NCBI GenBank assembly: GCA_002454125.1
Contig: DKII01000126.1
Span: 919-6,046, forward strand
Direction of reading: 5' to 3'
Origin: Novosphingobium sp. UBA6722
Lineage (GTDB): Bacteria; Pseudomonadota; Alphaproteobacteria; Sphingomonadales; Sphingomonadaceae
DNA length: 5,128 nt
Shown: piece after piece, positions 1 through 5,128 of the stretch
Numbering within the stretch: the first letter of the stretch is position 1
Layout: every line of letters starts with the position of its first letter
Notes under the pieces: model-generated
What the model was told of the DNA's origin: nothing
Databases searched by the model: none
The model's input: only the letters and a program-made list of their open reading frames with translations
Program-made: the position numbers and the translations under genes

Positions 1-1
1 C

Positions 2-454
2 GATGAACCGACCGCCGGGGTCGATCCGCAGGCGCGGCGTGAGTTCTGGGACCAGATCCATGCTCTCGCCGCTGAAGGCATGACCGTGCTGGTCTCCACC
101 CATTACATGGACGAGGCCGAGCGCTGCCACGAGATTGCCTATATCGCCTATGGCGTGATGCTGGCGCGCGGCACGATCCATGAAGTGATCGCCGGATCGG
201 GCCTCTCGGCGTTGCAGGGCGAGGGACCCGGTGCGGACCGGTTGGCAGCCGAAATCGAACAGCAGACCGGCGTCGCCATGGCCGCGCCGTTCGGTACCTC
301 GCTTCACGTCTGCGGACCTGATCCGGCGGCTTTGCGCGCGGCGGTGCAGCCCTGGGCCGACCGCATCCGCTTCACGCCGGCCGAGCCCAGCCTGGAAGAC
401 GTCTTCATCCACCTGATGCGCGGCGCGACCGACAATTCGGTGGAGGCGCGCTGA
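2..454 (+). CDS. ABC transporter ATP-binding protein, C-terminal part (5' truncated by window edge)
   Basis: This is the cytoplasmic nucleotide-binding subunit of an ABC exporter, which hydrolyses ATP to drive the permease encoded next. The open frame enters from the left edge with no start, and 150 codons are visible before TGA at 452-454. The first residues are the end of Walker B plus the D-loop (DEPTAGVDP), and the switch histidine follows in VSTHYMDEAERC (visible residue 34). The Walker A and signature motifs must lie upstream of the window. After about visible residue 60 comes a C-terminal accessory region ending in PSLEDVFIHLMRG, which is typical of ATPases paired with ABC-2 permeases (YbhF, CcmA or drug/polyketide exporter type). 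An internal ATG at 80 is not the real start, because the conserved D-loop lies before it in the same frame. The substrate cannot be read from this fragment. The family call is secure; the specific role is unknown. Confidence 0.95.
   Translation, partial: DEPTAGVDPQARREFWDQIHALAAEGMTVLVSTHYMDEAERCHEIAYIAYGVMLARGTIHEVIAGSGLSALQGEGPGADRLAAEIEQQTGVAMAAPFGTSLHVCGPDPAALRAAVQPWADRIRFTPAEPSLEDVFIHLMRGATDNSVEAR
442..446 (+). promoter_or_regulatory. Ribosome binding site of the ABC-2 permease, inside the ATPase gene
   Basis: GGAGG lies 9 nt before the permease ATG at 456 and within the last codons of the ATPase gene. With a gap of one base between the ATPase stop and the permease start, it supports ATG 456 as the start and suggests translational coupling of the two subunits. 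Confidence 0.7.
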
Positions 455-455
455 A

Positions 456-1577
456 ATGTGGGAACGGATCGGGGCGATGATCTTCAAGGAAGTGCGTCAG
501 ATGGCGCGCGATCCTTCGACCATCGCGATGATGTTCTTCTTTCCGATCATCCAGCTGGTGATCTTCGGCTATGCGATCAACAACGATCCGCGCCACTTGC
601 CGCTGGTGGTGGAGGCGAATGACAATTCGGCCTTCTCGCGCTCGATTGTCAGCGCGCTGCGGACGACCGGCTATTTCGACATTACCGAAGTGGCCGGCAG
701 CTATGGCGCGGCGGACCGCCTGATCGCCGAAGGCAAGGCGCAGTTCGCGCTGACCATCCCGACCGATTTCGCCCGCCGGCTGGTGCGTGGCGAGCGCCCA
801 CAATTGTTGCTGACCGCCGATGCAACCGATCCGGCCTCAACCGGACCGGCCGTGGCCGCGGTGAACGAAGCGGTCGCTCAGGCCCTCGCGCGTGATCTGA
901 TCGGGCCGCTGGCCGGGCGGCAGCAGGGGCCGCCGCCGATCGACCTGGTGCTGCACCGTTCCTACAATCCTGAAGGCATCACCAGCCACAACACCGTGCC
1001 GGGGCTGCTGGCGATCATCCTGTCGATGACCATGGTGGCGCTGACCTCGATGTCGGTAACGCGCGAGACCGAGCAGGGGACGATGGAAAACCTGCTGGCG
1101 ACGCCGCTGCGTCCGGTCGAGGTGATGGTCGGCAAGATCGTGCCCTACTTCCTGCTGGGCTTCGTGCAGGTCAGCGTAGTGCTGGGCTTTGCGATCGTGG
1201 TGTTTGAGGTGCCGTTTGTCGGCTCGCTCGGGCTGCTGCTGTCGATCACGCTGCTATTCACCTTGGTCAGCCTGGCGCTGGGCTTCACGATCTCGACGCT
1301 GGTCGAAAGTCAGGTCCAGTCGATGATGGCCTCGATGCTTTACCTGATGCCCTCGATCCTCCTGTCGGGCTTTGCCTTTCCCTATCGCGGGATGCCGGTC
1401 TGGGCGCAGTGGCTGGCCGAGCTGCTGCCGCCAACGCACTATATCCGGCTGGTCCGCGGGATCATGCTGAAGGGCTGGGAATGGCCGCTGGTGCTGCCCG
1501 AAAGCGGCAAGCTGGTGCTGATGTTGCTGGTGCTGGGTACCATTGCGGTGCGCCGCTACCGGGATACCGTGGCTTAG
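456..1577 (+). CDS. ABC-2 type transporter permease (YbhS/YbhR/YhhJ-like)
   Basis: This is the inner-membrane permease of an ABC-2 exporter, 373 aa, the usual size for the YbhS/YbhR/YhhJ group. The N-terminus is cytoplasmic (KEVRQMARDPSTIAMM) and is followed by a first membrane segment at about residues 22-41. A large extracytoplasmic domain spans about 42-178. Five more hydrophobic segments follow, near 181-201, 229-250, 256-283, 291-309 and 350-367. Family marks are NPEGITSHNTVPGLLAIIL before TM2 and the cytoplasmic coupling motif RETEQGTMENLLATPLRP (203-220). The start is ATG 456, one base after the ATPase stop and with GGAGG upstream, so the two genes form an operon. Such permeases often work with a second permease and an HlyD-like periplasmic adaptor. 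Neither follows here, so any adaptor would have to be upstream or elsewhere. The substrate is unknown; small hydrophobic or drug-like compounds are only a family-based guess. The stop overlaps the convergent downstream gene. Confidence 0.95.
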   Translation: MWERIGAMIFKEVRQMARDPSTIAMMFFFPIIQLVIFGYAINNDPRHLPLVVEANDNSAFSRSIVSALRTTGYFDITEVAGSYGAADRLIAEGKAQFALTIPTDFARRLVRGERPQLLLTADATDPASTGPAVAAVNEAVAQALARDLIGPLAGRQQGPPPIDLVLHRSYNPEGITSHNTVPGLLAIILSMTMVALTSMSVTRETEQGTMENLLATPLRPVEVMVGKIVPYFLLGFVQVSVVLGFAIVVFEVPFVGSLGLLLSITLLFTLVSLALGFTISTLVESQVQSMMASMLYLMPSILLSGFAFPYRGMPVWAQWLAELLPPTHYIRLVRGIMLKGWEWPLVLPESGKLVLMLLVLGTIAVRRYRDTVA

Positions 1578-2356
1578 GTCAGGCCGCGCAGGATCACATA
1601 GCCGCCGATCGCGATGACCAGCACGGCAAAGCCCAGTTCCATCGCCCGCTTGCGGCTAGCCAGGCGTTTGCCGAGCGGAATGCCGATCCCGGCACCGATC
1701 ACGCCGCCGACCACCATCAGGCCGACCAGCGTCCAGTCGACATAGCCGGACAAGGCATAGGATGTGGCGGTGGTGAGGCCGAGCGCGGTCACCACGACCA
1801 GCGAGGTGCCGACCGCGATCCGCAGCGGCATTCGCGTCGCCATGATCAGACCCGGCACGATCAGGAAACCGCCGCCGATCCCGAAGAACCCGGCGAGCAG
1901 CCCGACGCCGAACCCGGTCGGGATCAGGCGGGGGAGGAGGACCGAGGCGGTGCTGCGCTCAAGCCGCACGTCGGGATTGTCGGCCGTTTTCCGGGGGCGC
2001 AGCATTGACAGGCCGACCAGCACCATCAGCGTGCCAAACAGCGCGAGCAGGCGCTGTCCGTCCATCGCCTTGCCAGCTTCGGCGCCCAGCGCGGCACCGA
2101 GCACACCGGCCAGCGCGAACGTCACGGCGCAGGGCCACTTCACATTGCCGCTGCGGGCATGGCCGGCGAGGCTGCTCGCGGCATTGAGCGCGACTGCTAC
2201 CGCCGCCGTGCCGATCGCTGCATGGGGCGATGCTACGCCGACCACATAGACCAGCAGCGGCACGGCCAGGATCGAGCCGCCGCCGCCCACGAGGGCCAGC
2301 ACCAGGCCGATTACGGACCCGGCGGCGATGGCGGTGAGGATCGTTTCCAGGCCCAC
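1574..2356 (-). CDS. TauE/SafE-family sulfite/organosulfonate exporter (membrane permease)
   Basis: This is an integral membrane protein of 260 aa, a typical length for the TauE/SafE (DUF81) family, whose studied members move sulfite, sulfoacetate or related anions. It shows about eight hydrophobic segments and a clear internal repeat. The N-terminal half has GLVLALVGGGGSILAVPLL (17-35) followed by AIGTAAVAV. The C-terminal half has GLLAGFFGIGGGFLIVPGL (152-170) followed by AVGTSLVVV. The start chosen is GTG at 2356, 4 nt after the stop of the upstream rhodanese gene; it gives a short N-terminus directly before TM1. No strong Shine-Dalgarno is visible, so translation may be coupled to the rhodanese gene. 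It is the last gene of the repressor-rhodanese-exporter operon, opposite a persulfide dioxygenase, which makes export of sulfite (the dioxygenase product) the most likely job. That substrate is inferred from context. The stop overlaps the convergent permease gene by 4 nt. Confidence 0.92.
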   Translation of the reverse strand: MGLETILTAIAAGSVIGLVLALVGGGGSILAVPLLVYVVGVASPHAAIGTAAVAVALNAASSLAGHARSGNVKWPCAVTFALAGVLGAALGAEAGKAMDGQRLLALFGTLMVLVGLSMLRPRKTADNPDVRLERSTASVLLPRLIPTGFGVGLLAGFFGIGGGFLIVPGLIMATRMPLRIAVGTSLVVVTALGLTTATSYALSGYVDWTLVGLMVVGGVIGAGIGIPLGKRLASRKRAMELGFAVLVIAIGGYVILRGLT

Positions 2357-2360
2357 CAGC

Positions 2361-2873
2361 TCAGGCGGCCGCGCGCCGGTTCCAGGGCATCAGCGCCAGC
2401 AGCTTGGCCATACCGCACCAGCCGGTGACGCCGGCAAAGGTCAGCCCGGCACCGACAAAGGCGCTGAGGCCGACCAGCCACGGCGTCACGGTCAGTGCGC
2501 CGATCACCCCGATCAGAACCAGCAGGCCAGCAGTGATCTGAACCTGGCGCATGATTTCCAGCGGCGCCTTCGCATCGGTTATCACCGGTAGCCCAGCGGC
2601 GCGCCAGGCTTCGATCCCGCCTTCAAGCAGATAGGCTTTGCACGGGCTGGCGGCGGCGAGCTGCGCGGCATTGGCATCCGTGCGCATGCCCGAGCGGCAG
2701 TGATAGATCACCGCCGGGGCATCGCCCAGGTTGAACGCGCTGCCCAAGGGTGCGTTGAGTGCACCGGGGATGCGGCTGCGGGCGTGTTCGTCGGCCGCGC
2801 GAATATCGACCAGGGCCGCGCCTTCGGCAATCCGGGCGCGGGCTTCGGCGGGGGTGATCTTGGTCAGGGTCAT
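2361..2873 (-). CDS. Membrane-anchored rhodanese: rhodanese domain plus C-terminal DUF2892 (YgaP-like)
   Basis: This is a sulfurtransferase of 170 aa. Residues about 4-98 form a single rhodanese domain: PAEARARIAEGAALVDIRAADEHARSRIPGALN type opening, then the active-site loop CRSGMRT (59-65) with catalytic Cys59, then LLEGGIEAWRAAGLPV. Residues about 105-165 form a DUF2892 region with two hydrophobic segments (about 112-130 and 133-150) ending in TGWCGMAKLLALMPW, as in the YgaP type. The domain order puts the rhodanese on the cytoplasmic face, tied to the membrane. The start is ATG at 2873 (MTLTKITPAEA), 4 nt after the repressor stop. The frame stays open to 3065, but that extension reads through the repressor gene in another frame and has no rhodanese features, so it is rejected. 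Rhodaneses move sulfane sulfur between thiosulfate, sulfite, cyanide and thiol acceptors. Here it probably works with the adjacent persulfide dioxygenase. Extra cysteines are at 78 and 153. Confidence 0.93.
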   Translation of the reverse strand: MTLTKITPAEARARIAEGAALVDIRAADEHARSRIPGALNAPLGSAFNLGDAPAVIYHCRSGMRTDANAAQLAAASPCKAYLLEGGIEAWRAAGLPVITDAKAPLEIMRQVQITAGLLVLIGVIGALTVTPWLVGLSAFVGAGLTFAGVTGWCGMAKLLALMPWNRRAAA

Positions 2874-2877
2874 GGCG

Positions 2878-3195
2878 TCAATCCATCTGGCAGTAGAGTT
2901 GGTGGAGCGTAACGAGCAGCTGCTCACAGCGCGGATCGGCGATGCGGTACCAGGCGACCTGCGCCTCGCGCCGGAAGGCCAGCAGGCCTTCCTCGCGCAG
3001 CACGGCAAGGTGCTGCGAAAGTGCCGATTGCGACAAGCCGACCGCCAGGGCGAGGTCGCCCACACGCATCTCGCCGTGTTCGGCCAGCTGGCACAGCACC
3101 ATCAGCCGGCGCTGGTTGCCCATGGCTTTGAGCATGGCCGAGACTTCGGCCGCATTGGCGGCGAAGCGCTCGAGATCGGTGGTCAGGCTGTTCAT
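2878..3195 (-). CDS. bigR: ArsR-family persulfide-responsive repressor (BigR/SqrR-like)
   Basis: This is a small cytoplasmic DNA-binding repressor, 105 aa, of ArsR winged-helix type. The fold can be followed through AMGNQRRLMVLCQLAEHGEMRV (helices before the HTH), the recognition part GLSQSALSQHLAVLREEGLL (53-72), the wing FRREAQVAWYRIADPR and a C-terminal dimer helix LLVTLHQLYCQ. The GLSQSALSQHL segment and the cysteines in LMVLC (Cys35) and LHQLYC (Cys102) match the BigR/SqrR group, in which two equivalently placed cysteines form a di- or tetrasulfide link on exposure to persulfide and release DNA. A third cysteine, Cys90, lies between them. No CxC metal-binding motif of the ArsR/SmtB arsenic or zinc sensors is seen. 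The start is ATG 3195 with GGAG 5 nt upstream. It is the first gene of the operon and faces the dioxygenase gene across a palindromic operator, so autoregulation and control of both sides is expected. The symbol is given by family resemblance. Confidence 0.9.
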   Translation of the reverse strand: MNSLTTDLERFAANAAEVSAMLKAMGNQRRLMVLCQLAEHGEMRVGDLALAVGLSQSALSQHLAVLREEGLLAFRREAQVAWYRIADPRCEQLLVTLHQLYCQMD

Positions 3196-3200
3196 CGCGA

Positions 3201-3204
3201 CTCC
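3201..3204 (-). promoter_or_regulatory. Ribosome binding site of the BigR-like repressor
   Basis: On the minus strand GGAG precedes the ATG at 3195 by 5 nt. The site touches the outer end of the operator palindrome (base 3204 is shared), so the operator reaches into the repressor mRNA leader. It supports the chosen start. Confidence 0.6.
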
Positions 3205-3244
3205 ATATATTAGCTCTTGCTAAATAAGCAGATGCTAATATATG
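3204..3244. promoter_or_regulatory. Palindromic operator region between the divergent repressor and dioxygenase genes
   Basis: This 41-nt interrupted palindrome is centred on base 3224. The outer arms are a perfect 11-nt inverted repeat, CATATATTAGC (3204-3214) and GCTAATATATG (3234-3244). An inner pair, TGCT (3218-3221) and AGCA (3227-3230), shares the same centre. The whole can also be read as two tandem half-site pairs: TTAGC-TCTT-GCTAA (3211-3223, perfect) and TAAGC-AGAT-GCTAA (3225-3238, four of five), with centres 15 bp apart. It is AT-rich within a GC-rich window. Position, symmetry and the adjacent ArsR-family gene make it the likely binding site of that repressor, perhaps for two dimers. 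Occupancy would cover promoters in both directions. Confidence 0.8.
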
Positions 3245-3248
3245 TCAA
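3221..3248 (-). promoter_or_regulatory. Putative sigma70-type promoter of the repressor-rhodanese-exporter operon
   Basis: On the minus strand a perfect -35 box TTGACA (3248-3243) is followed after 16 nt by TATTTA (3226-3221), a weak -10 match (3 of 6). Transcription would begin near 3214, leaving a leader of about 20 nt before ATG 3195 with its GGAG. Almost the whole promoter lies inside the palindromic operator, as expected for a repressor-blocked promoter. The -35 is convincing; the -10 is uncertain. No equally good promoter for the plus-strand dioxygenase gene could be fixed. TATATT (3206-3211) and TAATAT (3236-3241) are -10-like, but neither has a good -35 at normal spacing. Confidence 0.5.
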
Positions 3249-3253
3249 GCATC

Positions 3254-3259
3254 AAGGAG
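3254..3259 (+). promoter_or_regulatory. Ribosome binding site of the persulfide dioxygenase gene
   Basis: AAGGAG lies 7 nt before ATG 3267. It is the strongest Shine-Dalgarno sequence in the window and fixes the dioxygenase start, which fits a detoxification enzyme that is made in quantity once derepressed. Confidence 0.8.
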
Positions 3260-3266
3260 TCGTCGC

Positions 3267-4151
3267 ATGACCAACCCTTCACATATCCAGGCTTTTTTCG
3301 ATGAACCGACCTTCACCGTGACCTATCTGGTCGGCGATCCGGTGACGCGTCAGGCCGCGGTGATCGACTCGGTGCTCGATTTCGATCCCGCCTCCGGCAA
3401 GGTATCGACCGGTTCGGCAGAAGCGGTCCTCGCTGCCGCCAAGGCGGGCGGGTGGACCATTACCCGCGTGCTCGAAACCCACGCCCATGCCGACCACCTC
3501 TCCGCCGCACCGCTGATCAAGGCGCGGACCGGCGCGCGCGTGGGGATCGGTGCGCATATCGATGCCGTGCAGCAGGTCTTTGCCGGGGTGTTCAATGCGC
3601 CGGACGTCTCCGGCACCGGTGCCGAGTTTGATGACCTGTTCACCGATGGTGAGACCTTCGCGGTGGGCGAGCTGGTGTTCGAGGTGCTGCACACGCCCGG
3701 GCACACCGCGGCCTGTGTATCCTACAAGGTTGGCGATGCGATCTTCGTCGGCGATACGCTGTTCATGCCGGACTATGGCACGGCGCGGACCGACTTTCCG
3801 GGCGGCAATGCGGCCGAGCTCTATCACTCGATCCGCCGGATGCTGGCCTATCCGCCTGAAACGCGGCTGTTCATGTGCCATGACTACAAGGCGCCCGGCC
3901 GCGATGAATATGTCTGGGAAACCACCGTCGCCGAGCAGCGGGCTAGAAACATCCACATCCACGATGGCGTGAGCGAGGCAGACTTCGTCGCGATGCGTCA
4001 GGGCCGGGATGCAGGCCTTTCGGCGCCGCGGTTGCTGCTGCCTTCGGTCCAGGTCAATATCCGTGCCGGGCACTTGCCCCCGGCCGAGGGCAACGGTGCG
4101 CATTACCTGAAGCTGCCGCTGCGCCTGCCCGAGGGCGCGGACTGGGCCTAG
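3267..4151 (+). CDS. blh: Persulfide dioxygenase / beta-lactamase-like hydrolase (Blh, ETHE1-like)
   Basis: This is a cytoplasmic metallo-beta-lactamase-fold enzyme of 294 aa, a common length for stand-alone Blh proteins. The ETHE1/Blh group uses one iron to oxidise glutathione persulfide with O2 to sulfite and glutathione. Visible motifs are THAHADH (HxHxDH, His72, His74, Asp76, His77), TPGHT (His146), VGDTLF (Asp163), YGTARTDFPGG (170-180) and LFMCHDY (His205). By comparison with ETHE1, His72, His146 and Asp163 would be the iron ligands. The GTARTDFPGG segment and the C-terminal NIHIHDGVSEADFVAMRQGRD-type tail favour Blh/persulfide dioxygenase over glyoxalase II, though glyoxalase II is the nearest alternative. 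The start at ATG 3267 is fixed by AAGGAG. It has no fused rhodanese or DUF442 domain; the rhodanese is encoded separately in the divergent operon. It is probably repressed by the neighbouring BigR-like protein through the shared palindrome. The stop overlaps the convergent peptidase gene. Confidence 0.93.
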   Translation: MTNPSHIQAFFDEPTFTVTYLVGDPVTRQAAVIDSVLDFDPASGKVSTGSAEAVLAAAKAGGWTITRVLETHAHADHLSAAPLIKARTGARVGIGAHIDAVQQVFAGVFNAPDVSGTGAEFDDLFTDGETFAVGELVFEVLHTPGHTAACVSYKVGDAIFVGDTLFMPDYGTARTDFPGGNAAELYHSIRRMLAYPPETRLFMCHDYKAPGRDEYVWETTVAEQRARNIHIHDGVSEADFVAMRQGRDAGLSAPRLLLPSVQVNIRAGHLPPAEGNGAHYLKLPLRLPEGADWA

Positions 4152-5128
4152 GGCTCGACGCCCTCCGGCAGTACCAGCACTTCCAGCCCCTGGTCCGGAT
4201 CGAGATAGCGCCGGGCCAGGGCCAGCAGATCATCCGCCGTCAGTGCGGTGATGATCGCGCGCGAGTTTGTAAAGCGGTCGATCCCGTCAGGCTTGGACTG
4301 GATCCGGTCGGCGAGCCCCATCCAGCCGTTGTTGGTCTTGAGCACCGCGTCGAGCCCCTCGATCATCGGCGCACGGGCGCGCTGCACAATGTCGGCGCTG
4401 ACCGGGGCCTTGCGCAGCTCTTCCAGCAGGCCGCGGATGGCCGCGCGCGTCGCTGCTACTTCCTTTACGTCAACCGAAGCGCGGAAAGAAAAGGTGCCAT
4501 AGCCGCGCCAGATCCGGGGCGAGCTGGCGCTGACTCCAGGCGAGTAGGCCTTGCCCAGCGCCTCGCGCAGGGTGTCGGTAAGTTCGACCTGAAGCACCCG
4601 CTGCAACAGCTCGAGCGCGATTGCCTCCTTCAGGTCCTCACCGTCGCGGGTCGGCCAGTGGAGCGTGAGCAGCGCCTGGTCCTTGGCACCCTTGTGGCGC
4701 AGCACCCGGCGCGAGCGGTCCTGGGTGAAGCTGCGCTCACGCTGTTCGGCATAGGGTTGGAACGCCGCTTCGCGCGCCGGCAGAGCGCCCAGTGTCTTGG
4801 CCACCAGGGCAATCGCCTGAGCCTCGTCGAAATCGCCGACCAGCGCCAGCTCGACCGCGCCCTTGCACAGCCGGTCGGCCACGGTGCCCTTCAACTGGGC
4901 AAAGGTCAGCTTGCGGTAGTCCTCGACCTTGCCGAGCGAAAAGCGCGGGTCCTGGTCCGAGAGGATTCCGCCCAATTCCGCACCCAGTGCCGAATCCGGC
5001 GTCGCGCCGATGGCCGCGAAGAAGTTGTTGATCGTCTGGCGATAGAGCACCTCGCCTTCGGGCCGGTAGCCCGGGTCGATCAATTGCGCGGCCAGCACCT
5101 GCAGTTGCAGCTCGAGGTCGGCGGGGGT
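4148..5128 (-). CDS. M16-family (pitrilysin/insulinase-like) zinc peptidase, C-terminal part (5' truncated by window edge)
   Basis: This is the C-terminal 326 residues of an M16 metallopeptidase; the reading frame continues past the right edge, so the start is not visible. The codon GTG at 5098 is internal, because ten more in-frame residues (TPADLELQLQ) precede it and continue the family pattern into LAAQLIDPGYRPEGE. Visible blocks are LILSDQDPRF-like (about 55-63), LALVGDFDEAQAIALVAKTLGALP (about 94-117), HKGAKDQALLTLHWPTRDGED (about 145-165), LREALGKAYSPGVSASSP (about 187-204) and YGTFSF. These fit the end of one M16 domain and then the last, non-zinc domain of a long four-domain protein. 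The HxxEH zinc motif is not in the visible part and would be near the missing N-terminus. Such proteins are often periplasmic or membrane-bound in Gram-negative bacteria, but no signal can be checked here. There is no evident link to the sulfur module; it is convergent with blh and overlaps its stop. Confidence 0.9.
   Translation of the reverse strand, partial: TPADLELQLQVLAAQLIDPGYRPEGEVLYRQTINNFFAAIGATPDSALGAELGGILSDQDPRFSLGKVEDYRKLTFAQLKGTVADRLCKGAVELALVGDFDEAQAIALVAKTLGALPAREAAFQPYAEQRERSFTQDRSRRVLRHKGAKDQALLTLHWPTRDGEDLKEAIALELLQRVLQVELTDTLREALGKAYSPGVSASSPRIWRGYGTFSFRASVDVKEVAATRAAIRGLLEELRKAPVSADIVQRARAPMIEGLDAVLKTNNGWMGLADRIQSKPDGIDRFTNSRAIITALTADDLLALARRYLDPDQGLEVLVLPEGVEP

Noticed and set aside
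1409..2008. A 199-codon plus-strand open frame running across the permease end and the TauE/SafE gene
   Set aside because: Its composition (Ala, Gly, Asp, Gln, His repeats) is typical of an out-of-frame GC-rich shadow. It crosses two well-supported genes and shows no recognisable domain.
2874..3065. An N-terminal extension of the rhodanese frame upstream of ATG 2873
   Set aside because: It reads through the BigR-like gene in another frame, has a low-complexity arginine/serine-rich shadow composition and no rhodanese features. ATG 2873 sits just after the repressor stop and begins a normal rhodanese N-terminus.
3299..3311. A 13-nt exact repeat of the window's first bases (CGATGAACCGACC at 1-13 and 3299-3311)
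   Set aside because: Both copies encode Asp-Glu-Pro-Thr in unrelated proteins (ATPase Walker B/D-loop and the blh N-terminus) using preferred codons. There is no extension of the match and no sign of a mobile or attachment site.
3279..4103. A 274-codon open frame antisense to blh
   Set aside because: It is a shadow of a GC-rich gene: rich in Arg, Gly and His, with no domain or membrane pattern, while the plus-strand frame holds all the catalytic motifs of an ETHE1-like enzyme.
4131..4165. Possible terminator hairpins at the blh/M16 junction (AGGGC 4150-4154 with GCCCT 4160-4164; GAGGGCG 4131-4137 with CGCCCTC 4159-4165)
   Set aside because: The stems are only 5 to 7 bp, are mutually exclusive, lie in coding sequence and have no T-run on either side. 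Such pairs are common by chance at this GC content.

Overview
The window is a GC-rich, tightly packed bacterial chromosome segment with seven protein-coding genes. Two of them run off the window edges. The protein types (a YbhF/YbhS-like ABC exporter, a BigR/Blh sulfur module and a long M16 peptidase), the GC-rich codon use and the almost absent intergenic space suggest an alphaproteobacterium, plausibly Sphingomonadales. The lineage is an inference from protein style, not a proven assignment.

Layout. Positions 1-1577 (+) hold the end of an ABC-2 type exporter operon: the C-terminal part of an ATPase, then its permease one base downstream. Positions 1574-3195 (-) hold a three-gene operon, read from right to left: a BigR/SqrR-type ArsR repressor, a membrane-anchored rhodanese (rhodanese plus DUF2892) and a TauE/SafE-family exporter, with 4-nt gaps between them. 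Positions 3267-4151 (+) hold a divergently transcribed Blh/ETHE1-like persulfide dioxygenase. Positions 4148-5128 (-) hold the C-terminal part of an M16 (pitrilysin/insulinase-like) peptidase whose start lies beyond the right edge.

The core of the window is the divergent sulfur module around the 71-nt AT-rich gap at 3196-3266. That gap contains a 41-nt interrupted palindrome (3204-3244) that can also be read as two tandem TTAGC-N4-GCTAA-like operators. A plausible model is this: sulfane sulfur (persulfide) forms a link between Cys35 and Cys102 of the repressor, which frees the operator. The dioxygenase then oxidises glutathione persulfide to sulfite, the rhodanese moves sulfane sulfur between thiols and sulfite/thiosulfate, and the TauE/SafE protein exports sulfite or a related anion. 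No sulfide:quinone oxidoreductase is visible in the window. This resembles the known bigR/blh systems, so it is a variant arrangement and not a new system.

Both convergent gene pairs (permease/TauE and Blh/M16) overlap by exactly 4 nt at their stop codons, leaving no room for ordinary intergenic terminators. No tRNA, rRNA, CRISPR, insertion sequence or other mobile element was seen. The only non-coding stretch longer than a few bases is the 71-nt regulatory gap.
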